From assembly GCA_025055175.1 (NCBI GenBank), contig JANWYT010000020.1, forward strand, positions 156,577 through 220,576: DNA of 64,000 nt. Direction: 5' to 3'. Under the pieces are notes generated by a model, which worked only from the letters and a program-made list of their open reading frames with translations, did not search any database and was not told where the DNA came from. Position 1 is the first letter of the stretch. Every line of letters starts with the position of its first letter. The position numbers were made by a program, and so were the translations under genes. Source of the DNA: Anaerolineae bacterium (GTDB taxonomy: Bacteria > Chloroflexota > Anaerolineae > Aggregatilineales > Phototrophicaceae). Below, piece by piece: positions 34,130-41,675 of this stretch.

Positions 34130-35686
34130 ATGACTTTACCAACGAACACGCTCATTGGGCCGTACCGTATCCTTGCTCCATTAGGCAAGGGGGGCATGGC
34201 CACCGTCTATAAAGCTCACCATGAACGTCTGGATCGCTTCGTCGCGATCAAGGTGCTTCACGCTGCCTTCCTCCAGGATGAGAGCTTCTTGGCCCGCTTC
34301 CAGCGCGAAGCGCGCATCGTCGCCAAGCTAGAACATCCCAACATCGTCCCCATCTACGACTTCAGCGAGCATGAGGGCAGCCCGTACTTGGTGATGAAGT
34401 TCATCGACGGGCCGACGCTCAAGCAGCGGGCCATCAAGGTAGGCTACACAACCCAGGAAATTTACACCACCCTCATGCCGATCGCAGAGGCGCTGGATTA
34501 TGCCCACGCCCAGGGCATCCTCCACCGCGACCTCAAGCCCTCTAACATCATGCTCGACCAGCACGGCACGCCCTACCTGACCGACTTTGGCCTAGCACGC
34601 ATCGTCCAGGTGGGTGAATCGACCCTCAGCCACGATGTCATGCTCGGCACACCCTTCTATATCTCGCCAGAGCAGGCCCAGGGCCACAAAGACCTGACCC
34701 CCGCCACCGACGTGTATTCGCTGGGCGTCGTTCTATACGAGCTGTTGACGGGCAGCGTGCCGTTCAGCGGCGATACGCCCTACGTCGTCGTACATGGTCA
34801 CATTTACAAGCGACCCACCCCGCCCACCCAGCTCAATCCTGACCTGCCGAAAGCCACCGATGAGGTCATGGAGCGCGCGCTGGCCAAAGACCCCGCTGAC
34901 CGTTACGAGAGCGCCACCGAACTCATGCGCGCTTACGCCACTGCCCTGGGCCAACCTACCCTCACGCTGCTCAGCTTAACTCCCCCATCCAGCGACACCG
35001 ATCTGCACCTGCCGAGCAGCGCCCCTGACCAGGCGACCGCGCCATCACCACCGACTACTCTGGCCGATCTGCTTCAGATGCCCAAAGCTAAAATTCGCTG
35101 GAACGACGACGAACACGACCCACAAGAACTGGGTGAGAGGTTCAAAAGCGGCGTCTACCGCTCAGCGCAGCAGATTGAGGAGCGTGCCGAGCAGAAGACA
35201 AGCGCGCGTCAGGTAGTTACTCCCGACCCCACCGAAGAAATTCGGCGCAAGGTACGCAAACAGCTCCAGGCTCGCGAGGAATTGGTGCAGCACTTGTTCT
35301 GGTTTATCCTGGTGAACAGCTTCCTCGTCGCCATCTGGCTCATCATCGGCGTCAGATTCCCCTGGTTTCTGTTCCCGCTGCTGGGCTGGGGGCTGGGCGT
35401 GGCTGGCCATGCCAGCGACTACTATAGCAAATACGGCCCAGGCGCGCAGCGCCGCGAAGCTGAACTTGAGCGCAAAGTGCAGGAAGAACTGCTGCGCAGT
35501 GGGCAGGCCAAAGCCAAGAACGACGAGAAAGCGAAGAATGACGAGAAGGCCAAGGACGATGAAGAGAGCAGCATGAGTTTGGAACGCCTGATGGATGGGC
35601 GGAGAGACACCCCGCGCGTGCGCCTGAACGCCGACGGCGAACTGAGCGACAGCTTCATCGACGCATACAACGAGCAATCGCGCTGA
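34130..35686 (+). CDS. Ser/Thr protein kinase with C-terminal 2TM domain
   Basis: 518 residues. A Hanks-type kinase fills residues 8-270: LGKGGMATVYKAHH loop, catalytic Lys in VAIKVL, HRDLKPSN, DFG in LTDFGLAR, and SPEQAQG/TDVYSLG. A low-complexity linker to about 360 is Pro/Ser/Asp-rich. Residues about 365-460 match the 2TM domain (AREELVQHLFWFILVNSF in part), two hydrophobic segments joined by a VRFPWFLFP turn and ending in basic helical sequence, so the kinase is tethered with both tails inside. The C-terminal tail has NDEKAKNDEK repeats. The next gene, four bases on, encodes another 2TM protein, its likely partner. Confidence 0.93.
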   Translation: MTLPTNTLIGPYRILAPLGKGGMATVYKAHHERLDRFVAIKVLHAAFLQDESFLARFQREARIVAKLEHPNIVPIYDFSEHEGSPYLVMKFIDGPTLKQRAIKVGYTTQEIYTTLMPIAEALDYAHAQGILHRDLKPSNIMLDQHGTPYLTDFGLARIVQVGESTLSHDVMLGTPFYISPEQAQGHKDLTPATDVYSLGVVLYELLTGSVPFSGDTPYVVVHGHIYKRPTPPTQLNPDLPKATDEVMERALAKDPADRYESATELMRAYATALGQPTLTLLSLTPPSSDTDLHLPSSAPDQATAPSPPTTLADLLQMPKAKIRWNDDEHDPQELGERFKSGVYRSAQQIEERAEQKTSARQVVTPDPTEEIRRKVRKQLQAREELVQHLFWFILVNSFLVAIWLIIGVRFPWFLFPLLGWGLGVAGHASDYYSKYGPGAQRREAELERKVQEELLRSGQAKAKNDEKAKNDEKAKDDEESSMSLERLMDGRRDTPRVRLNADGELSDSFIDAYNEQSR

Positions 35687-35689
35687 GCC

Positions 35690-36052
35690 ATGTACGACGA
35701 TCCTGTAGATGTGCGCGACATTGAAGCACGCGTGACCGAACGCTACCAGCGCCGCTACCGTTTTATCCTCCACAGCGTCATCTTCTTTATGGGGCTGGTC
35801 TTCTTTGGCCCGCGCATGTCTGCCGAAGCCTTCTTCGTTTGGACGATCCTCTGGGTGCTGCACTTCCTGTGGATCACCTACCGCAACGGCCTAGAAGAAG
35901 CCATCCGCCAAGAGATTGAAGCCGAACGCCAGCGCTATCACAAAGCCAAGCGCGACGAAGTGTTCGATCATCGGCGTTTGCGCGACCCGTCCTACGAAAG
36001 CGACGACCAGGACTATCCTCAGAAGCGCGAGATGAACAAGCCGCCAAGTTAA
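35690..36052 (+). CDS. 2TM domain protein
   Basis: 120 residues starting four bases after the kinase gene. It is almost entirely a 2TM domain: an N-terminal amphipathic helix (DIEARVTERYQRRYRF), two membrane segments (FILHSVIFFMGLVFF and FFVWTILWVLHFLW) and a charged helix (EEAIRQEIEAERQRY). The pattern is the same as in the C-terminus of the kinase, so association through this domain is likely (inference). Confidence 0.85.
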   Translation: MYDDPVDVRDIEARVTERYQRRYRFILHSVIFFMGLVFFGPRMSAEAFFVWTILWVLHFLWITYRNGLEEAIRQEIEAERQRYHKAKRDEVFDHRRLRDPSYESDDQDYPQKREMNKPPS

Positions 36053-36076
36053 GAATTGGCGTATTTGTTAAGACTA

Positions 36077-36117
36077 CCGACAGAATGCGAGCGCTGTCGG
36101 CGCTTTTGCGTTAGAAT
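36077..36117 (+). terminator. terminator followed by a new -10 box
   Basis: A perfect 7-bp stem CCGACAG (36077-36083) / CTGTCGG (36094-36100), ten-base loop, followed by CGCTTTTGCG, ends the kinase-2TM operon. Directly after it TAGAAT (36112-36117) is a plausible -10 box for the next gene. Confidence 0.6.
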
Positions 36118-36158
36118 GACCTGCTAAATTAAAAACCTTTGTTGTAGGAGACTCTACG

Positions 36159-36473
36159 ATGGCCGAAAAAATCACCAACTACCATTCACAGTACCTGGAC
36201 GTCACCTCGCAGCATTGGCACAGCGAATCGGCGAATTTCGCCGGGGCTGACCATCTGCTGACAGCCATCACCAACGGCTGGACAGTCACCAAATGCACGC
36301 TGCTGGTCTACGAATTTGCCAGCAAACGCAGCACCAACGTCTATTTGTTCCGCCTAGAGCGCCAGGGTGAGGTAATGAACATGCCCGTCATCGACACACC
36401 CTTCGTCCATCGCTTTCTGAAGGACAATGCGATCGCCGTCCACACCACTCAGCCTGTCAATTACAACCTGTAG
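36159..36473 (+). CDS. uncharacterised 104-residue protein
   Basis: Small soluble protein with TAGGAG upstream of ATG 36159. No signal peptide, membrane segment or known motif is seen. Predicted elements alternate strands and helices (TKCTLLVYEFA, TNVYLFRLERQ) with a short QPVNYNL end. Several aromatic and His residues sit in the N-terminal 25 residues (YHSQYLDVTSQHWH). I do not recognise the family. It stands as a single-gene unit between a terminator and the next small gene. Confidence 0.6.
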   Translation: MAEKITNYHSQYLDVTSQHWHSESANFAGADHLLTAITNGWTVTKCTLLVYEFASKRSTNVYLFRLERQGEVMNMPVIDTPFVHRFLKDNAIAVHTTQPVNYNL

Positions 36474-36636
36474 TGCTTCTGACGGATCATCAAACGCCGC
36501 ACCCCTGGTGAAGGCTACTTTGGCCAAGACCACCGTCGCCTCTGCGATATCTCAAGGCTTTCTGACTTGCCCTGCCTCTACAATCGGAGTAGAGACAAGC
36601 AAAAGCACCCAGAACGAGTGATGGATGAAAACGACG

Positions 36637-37092
36637 ATGGCGACTAGTAACGCGCTCCACATCATCCAGGATGCCCAGAACATCTGCACCTGCGTCTTCT
36701 TCAGCTCAAGCCGAGAGGCCATCGACGAATGGATGTCCATCATCGAAAAATGGCAGGTGCGCGGCCTATGGTATGGTCGTCAGGTCGTCCGCCTGCTAGT
36801 CGATGCCAGCCAGGTGAAGGGCCTACCCCTGCGCTACCTGCTAGAATGCCTGGCTGATTACAACCGCGCCTATCCTGGCCTACAAGCGCCTAACGTGCGC
36901 TTGGCCTATTTGTACAGCGCTGATGAGCGCGTGCCGTCTGTCTTCAGCCTGGTGGCGCGCCTGATGAGCAACACTTTGCAGGCCGACTACTTCCCGCGCG
37001 AGCAGCTGGAGGCGGCGCGTGCTTGGCTGCTGAGCAACGATCCTCCAATCGAGAGAACTCTAGAGAATGCCGACCTGAGCGACTGGCGCTGA
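36637..37092 (+). CDS. small STAS-like protein
   Basis: 151 residues from ATG 36637 (an ATG at 36625 is also in frame). The order of elements, strand (CTCVFFSS), helix (REAIDEWMSIIEKW), strand (VRLLVDAS), helix (PLRYLLECLADY), strand (VRLAYLYS), helix (SVFSLVARLMSNTLQ), matches the STAS/SpoIIAA-like fold and the pattern of three other small proteins in this window, though sequence identity is low. No signal peptide. TACAAT near 36577 is a possible -10 box. Role unknown. Confidence 0.6.
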   Translation: MATSNALHIIQDAQNICTCVFFSSSREAIDEWMSIIEKWQVRGLWYGRQVVRLLVDASQVKGLPLRYLLECLADYNRAYPGLQAPNVRLAYLYSADERVPSVFSLVARLMSNTLQADYFPREQLEAARAWLLSNDPPIERTLENADLSDWR

Positions 37093-37094
37093 AG

Positions 37095-37823
37095 TCAGGG
37101 CTTCTCTCGCGAGCCGATGGGTTTCTTGCTGGGCAAGCCCTGCTGACGTGGGTAGTCGTCTGGCGTCTTGCGCACCTTTTCAATCGTCACCAGGACGTGC
37201 GCTTCTTCTAGGCCAGGCAGCTCGATCGCCAGCGGCGGCTTGAAGCTGCCTCCCAGGACGTAGACAGCGCGGCGTGCGTCTTCCATCTCCTGCCCTGCCG
37301 TCTGGCCCTTGAGCGCCAGGCAGAAGCCGCCTATCTTGGCCAGGGGCAGCAGATATTCCGCCAGGGTGGGCAGGCGCGCGACGGCGCGCGCCACCACCAC
37401 GTCGTAGGCGGCGCGGTGCAGCGGCAGGTGAGCCGCTTCCTCGGCGCGGGCATGTACCGTGCCGACGTTGGTCAGGCCCAACGTGCGCACCACGTGATCG
37501 AGGAACTTGAGCTTCTTGGCAGTGCCATCCATCAGCGTCACGCGCAGCTGTGGGAAGGCAATGGCCAACGGCAAGCCTGGGAAGCCAGCCCCCGTCCCCA
37601 CGTCGACCAGGCGATCCCCTGCGTCGAAGCCGATGACGCGCGTCACCGACAGCGAGTCTAGGAAGTGGCGCACCATCACCTGTTGCGGATCGGTGATGGC
37701 CGTCAGGTTCATGCGTTCGTTCCAAGCCAGCAGTTCCTCTTGGTAGCGCTGGAACTGACCAAGCTGCTGCGCCGTCAGGCTCAGGCCGAAGAGTCCCTGA
37801 GCATAGTGGGCCAAATCAGACAT
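37095..37823 (-). CDS. rsmG: 16S rRNA (guanine527-N7)-methyltransferase
   Basis: 242 residues. RsmG (GidB) methylates G527 of 16S rRNA using S-adenosylmethionine. The N-terminal helical part contains YQEELLAWNERMNLTAITDP, in pieces; the SAM-binding loop is VDVGTGAGFPGLPLA, followed by TLMDGTAKKLKFL and VHARAEE. The core DSL and catalytic-region VVARAVARLPTLAEY are intact. The C-terminus is about 20 residues longer than usual and basic (SKKPIGSREKP). The ATG at 37823 has only a weak ribosome site. Confidence 0.96.
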   Translation of the reverse strand: MSDLAHYAQGLFGLSLTAQQLGQFQRYQEELLAWNERMNLTAITDPQQVMVRHFLDSLSVTRVIGFDAGDRLVDVGTGAGFPGLPLAIAFPQLRVTLMDGTAKKLKFLDHVVRTLGLTNVGTVHARAEEAAHLPLHRAAYDVVVARAVARLPTLAEYLLPLAKIGGFCLALKGQTAGQEMEDARRAVYVLGGSFKPPLAIELPGLEEAHVLVTIEKVRKTPDDYPRQQGLPSKKPIGSREKP

Positions 37824-37880
37824 AGGAAGCCTGCCGAGTGAGCAGGCCGAGCGACAGCCCGACCCGCGCGCTGATACAAT

Positions 37881-38957
37881 CTACGGACTCAGGATGGGCC
37901 AGCGGTGATTGACTTGGACGCCGTAGGGGTTAGGCTCAATCTCCCAGCTGCAATCGCCGCGCAGCTCTGGATTTTCTGTGCCGGGGCCGAAGTTTTCAAA
38001 GCCATCGAAGGTCGGCTCTGTCCAGGTGACGCGGTAGCTGACGCTGTAGCTGCCCGGCGCCCAGCTGCCGCCCAGCTCCACCACATAGAAAGCCCAGTGT
38101 CTGTTGCCTCGGCGCACGATAGGCCTGGGATTGACGGGCAGGGGCTGGGGCGGCGCGCCTGGCGCATAGAAGATCACCTCGTAGATGGCCTTGGCCTGAT
38201 GATCCTGCACTTGCTGGGGCGTCCTGGCGAACCATGACCAGAAGATAGTCAGATTGTCGGTGTCGAACAGGCGGCCTGGCGCAGCGCCGGCCACCTGGTT
38301 GCACTCGGCGAAGATGAGGCCGACATCGGTCACGCGGCCGCGCTCGCGCTCGTCTTTGCTGGCGCGCGCGCCAATCTGCACAGCAGACTCCGGCGCTGTG
38401 GCGAAGACGGGGTTGAGGACGCCGCCATCGGGCTTGAGGACGCCGGATGAGCTGATGATCGTGCCAGGAGCAGGCTGACTGCCCGTCGTGCCGCCAGGGC
38501 TGACCGTCGTCGTGCCGCCGACGGGGGTCGAAGGATTGGCGGGGGTGGCGCACACGTCGAAGACCTCATCGACGATGGTCGTATAGACGGGCCTGGACGG
38601 GTTGCCGTTCGGCGCGATGCTCAGGCGCATGCTGGCGAATTGGCCCGTCGCCAAGACTTGGCCTGTAGGATAGAACAGCTCGCGGCTGACGCGGTACTCG
38701 CCGGCGACGTTGATGAAGATGTTCTCCGTCAGGGGTGTGCCTCTGGCCTGCGTCTCGCGGAACACCTGGATGTACAAGCCAAAGCCGCGCTGCATTGTGC
38801 CGTTCAGATCGATGACGGCTTTGTCAGCGCAGGCCGTGAAGAGCCAGTTCACGGTGGAAACGGGGCCTGTGGGGGTGGCAGTGGCCTGCTGCGCGCTCAG
38901 TACGCCGCTGGAGATGAGCAGGGCCAGGACGGCACCCAGCAAAGGGCGATGGTTCAT
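37881..38957 (-). CDS. secreted beta-rich protein, unknown function
   Basis: 358 residues from ATG 38957, which has GGAGAC upstream and gives a clean signal peptide (LGAVLALLISSGVLSAQQ). After that come two beta-rich domains linked by Thr/Gly/Pro-rich sequence (PSTPVGGTTTVSPGG). The C-terminal domain contains AIYEVIFYAPGAPPQPL, WAFYVVELGGSWAPGSYSVSYR in pieces, and ends with two Trp-containing strands. Cysteines at LFTACADK and FAECNQ could pair. No known enzyme motif. It is probably surface exposed, like the SH3b protein encoded upstream. Confidence 0.7.
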   Translation of the reverse strand: MNHRPLLGAVLALLISSGVLSAQQATATPTGPVSTVNWLFTACADKAVIDLNGTMQRGFGLYIQVFRETQARGTPLTENIFINVAGEYRVSRELFYPTGQVLATGQFASMRLSIAPNGNPSRPVYTTIVDEVFDVCATPANPSTPVGGTTTVSPGGTTGSQPAPGTIISSSGVLKPDGGVLNPVFATAPESAVQIGARASKDERERGRVTDVGLIFAECNQVAGAAPGRLFDTDNLTIFWSWFARTPQQVQDHQAKAIYEVIFYAPGAPPQPLPVNPRPIVRRGNRHWAFYVVELGGSWAPGSYSVSYRVTWTEPTFDGFENFGPGTENPELRGDCSWEIEPNPYGVQVNHRWPILSP

Positions 38958-39011
38958 GTTCGTCTCCGTTGCCAAAAAAATCGGCTAAGAATTTCGGACG
39001 CTGGTTAGTGT

Positions 39012-39048
39012 AATAGAAATTACCGCCTGCTCAATCCTGAACAGGCGG
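39012..39048 (-). terminator. terminator after the TPR/SH3b gene
   Basis: On the minus strand CCGCCTG (39048-39042) pairs with CAGGCGG (39029-39023) over a 12-base loop, followed by TAATTTCTATT, directly after the stop at 39057. Confidence 0.7.
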
Positions 39049-39056
39049 CGCGCCGC

Positions 39057-41504
39057 TCAGGGCAGGCGCGGACAGGGGGTAATTTCGCGCACCAGGTCGG
39101 CGCGCACCCAACCCTGCAACTCCCCGTTGACGGTCTGTACGCGCACCCGATACCAGATCGGCCCGTCGCTCATGCCGCGCTGGATGGTCTGCTCTAGGGC
39201 GTCCATCTGCGTGCCAACCCCCAAGACCAGCAAGCTGTTGGAGGCTGGCGTCGGCTGTTCGCGCATGAAGATGCCCTGCGGCCCGACGACGATCAGGCGG
39301 CACAGCTCTGGCGGCGTGGGGGTGATGCTAGGCGTGTTGGTGATGGTGGGCGTCGGCGTGATGGAAGGCGTCTCGGTGGGCGTGGGCGTCTCCGTCGGCG
39401 TGTTGGTGTGGGTGGGGGTCAGGCTGGCGGTGGGCGTCCAAGAAGGCGTCCAGGTCGGCGAGGGCGTCCACGTCCAGGTGGGGGTACTCGTCCAGGTGGG
39501 CGTGAGGGTGGGCGTCCAGGTCAGGGTGACGGTGGGCGTGCTGCTAGGCGTAGGTGTGTCGCTAGGCGTCGGCGTAATGCTGGGGGTGGGCGTATCGGTA
39601 GGCGTCGGCGTGGGGCTAGGCGTGACGCTGGCCGTCGGGGTGGGCGTGGCCGTCGGGAACAGGGCGGCTTCCCAAGTGGGGCGCGTGACCAGGGCCAGCA
39701 GACCGCAGAACAAGGCAGCCGACGCGCTGGCGGCGCCGATCAGCAAGCGCAGGCGGGTGCGGCGCTGGCGCAGGGTCTGCTCAATGCGGTACATCTCCAT
39801 GCGGCGGCCCAAGATACGGAATGGCTCGTCGCGCATGGCCTCCAACCAACTCTGAGCGCCGACGGCGTCGCCTTCCATCAGGGCTAGTTCGGCGCGCTCT
39901 AGGTAGCGGGTGAACAGGTCGTTGACGATGGCGCGATAGCGCTCGTCTTGGGCGAACTGCGTCAGGCTGGCCAGCATGGTGCGGGCCTGGCTGAGTTCTG
40001 CGTCGAAGTTCTGGGCGATGAGGGCGGCAGCGCGGTCGAACATCTGGCGAGCGCGCGTCATCTCGCCGACGGCGGCGCGGGCTTCTAGCAGGGCTTCGCT
40101 GCTGACGCTGTCGGATGGATCGAGCTGAATGGCGAAATCCAGCAAGCGCAGGGCTTCGTTGGTGAGGGCGAGGCGGTCTTCCAGGTTGGTGGCGCTGGCG
40201 GCGCGCTGCAAGGCGGCCCGTCCCTGATCGGTGAGCTGGTGCTTGAGGGCGCTCAGGCGGGCATCGACCTCTTTTTGGGCTTGGGCCAGGCGTTGGCTAG
40301 CTGGCAGGAGCTGGCGCACGCGGGCCAGAGCTTGGCGCACGCTCTGGAGCTGAGTCACCTGCTCGTCCAGCGAGCCGCTGAGGGCGTTCATCTGCACAGA
40401 GACGGTATCGGCGTCGCGCTGAATGCGGCGCACTGTCTCGGCGCGTTCCTGGGCTTGCGGATCGTTAGGCACGACGCGCAGCGCGCCCTCGTACTTGCGC
40501 AGTGCTTCGCCCCAATTGTCTACGGCCATTAGGCGGTCGCCTTCAGCGATCAATTCGCGGGCCAGCGCCAAATCCTGGATGTCCAGCAGAGCCTGTTCTA
40601 CGTCGCGCCACGACAAAATGCCCTCTCGTTCGGCCAATTCGCGGGCTTCGCGGTAGAGCTTGGCGGCTTCTTCGTAGTTGCCGGCGCGCACCAGCGAATT
40701 GGCGCGGTTGTAGGCGACGCGCGCTTCGAACGGCACACGATGATCGGGGACAATGCCGCGAATCAGGTTGTCTTCGCTCTTCTGGCGGTAGTCTAGGGCT
40801 GTGGGATTGTGCGGCTCTTGGGCCAGGATGCGGTTAGCGACTTCGATGGTCTGCTGATAGTCGCCGGCGTAGTAGAGTTCCGTGAGTTGGCTCAGCCATT
40901 GGCTGATGTCTCCGCTCGCGCCGACAGAGCCGCCGTAGACAGGGTTGCGCGGCCCGTAGCTGGCTGGAGCGTTGCTGCGCGGCGGATCGGGTAGGCGGGG
41001 CGGCGGTGGCAGGCTGGCTTTGGGCATGGCTAGGCCGTAGCGCGTGAACAAGTCGCTGACGCGGCGGCTGGCCTGTTCGCTGCGCTTGGCAGCTTGTAGT
41101 AGCAACTCGGCCACCTCTCTATCGGCGCTGTTCAAGCTAAGCGCTTCGGCCAGCAGGTCAATGGCGTCGTCCACATCTTCATCGTCGCCGGCCATCTCCA
41201 GGCGAATCTTAGCGCGGCGCAACAGGCCGCGCGCGACGCTGTCTCCGCTGGTCGTGGGACTGGCAGGGATAGGCGACGGAGGCGGAGCGGCGGTGCGGCT
41301 GGGATTGGTGGGCTTGTCGCTGCTGGGCGACAAGCGGCGAGCCAAGCGGGTGATGAGAGCCTGCGCATCAGCTTCGTAGGGCGTGTTCTTGGCGTCGGCC
41401 AACAGGTCGCGCACGGCGCGCTCGGTAGCGGCGGGGTTGGCGTTGGGCGGCAGCGCGTCAATCTGAGCGCGGAGTTGATCGATACGGCGGGGTAGATCGC
41501 GCAT
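39057..41504 (-). CDS. TPR-like protein with membrane anchor and extracellular SH3b domain
   Basis: 815 residues from ATG 41504, which has GATGAGG upstream; earlier ATGs overlap the -10 box at 41539-41544. Residues 1-560 are cytoplasmic and helical, with TPR-like units ([21 protein letters not shown] in part) and coiled coil. A membrane segment lies near residue 585-605, then a long Thr/Pro linker of about 115 residues (TPTP repeats), then an SH3b domain at the end ([27 protein letters not shown]). The topology links a cytoplasmic TPR arm to an extracellular ligand-binding SH3b domain, possibly wall-binding. No enzyme motif is seen. Confidence 0.83.
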   Translation of the reverse strand: MRDLPRRIDQLRAQIDALPPNANPAATERAVRDLLADAKNTPYEADAQALITRLARRLSPSSDKPTNPSRTAAPPPSPIPASPTTSGDSVARGLLRRAKIRLEMAGDDEDVDDAIDLLAEALSLNSADREVAELLLQAAKRSEQASRRVSDLFTRYGLAMPKASLPPPPRLPDPPRSNAPASYGPRNPVYGGSVGASGDISQWLSQLTELYYAGDYQQTIEVANRILAQEPHNPTALDYRQKSEDNLIRGIVPDHRVPFEARVAYNRANSLVRAGNYEEAAKLYREARELAEREGILSWRDVEQALLDIQDLALARELIAEGDRLMAVDNWGEALRKYEGALRVVPNDPQAQERAETVRRIQRDADTVSVQMNALSGSLDEQVTQLQSVRQALARVRQLLPASQRLAQAQKEVDARLSALKHQLTDQGRAALQRAASATNLEDRLALTNEALRLLDFAIQLDPSDSVSSEALLEARAAVGEMTRARQMFDRAAALIAQNFDAELSQARTMLASLTQFAQDERYRAIVNDLFTRYLERAELALMEGDAVGAQSWLEAMRDEPFRILGRRMEMYRIEQTLRQRRTRLRLLIGAASASAALFCGLLALVTRPTWEAALFPTATPTPTASVTPSPTPTPTDTPTPSITPTPSDTPTPSSTPTVTLTWTPTLTPTWTSTPTWTWTPSPTWTPSWTPTASLTPTHTNTPTETPTPTETPSITPTPTITNTPSITPTPPELCRLIVVGPQGIFMREQPTPASNSLLVLGVGTQMDALEQTIQRGMSDGPIWYRVRVQTVNGELQGWVRADLVREITPCPRLP

Positions 41505-41538
41505 AGAGTATGGCCTCATCAGATGAAGTACGCGCCAC

Positions 41539-41592
41539 ATTGTAGCGTTGTTGCCCAGTGCTTTGTAGGGGACTGGGCGCGCTCCCCTACAA
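41539..41592. promoter_or_regulatory. divergent promoter with 10-bp inverted repeat
   Basis: Perfect inverted repeat TTGTAGGGGA (41563-41572) / TCCCCTACAA (41583-41592) with a ten-base loop, in the gap between the TPR/SH3b gene and ugd. Its right edge forms TACAAT (41588-41593), a -10 for ugd; a second TACAAT on the minus strand (41539-41544) serves the other gene. It could be an operator or a transcript hairpin. Confidence 0.5.
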
Positions 41593-41675
41593 TTTTCTCT
41601 CATCGGGCATTAGACTAGCTTCGCTTTTGGCCACAAGCGGCGCTTGTGGAGGACAAGACTACACAGGGTGAGACG

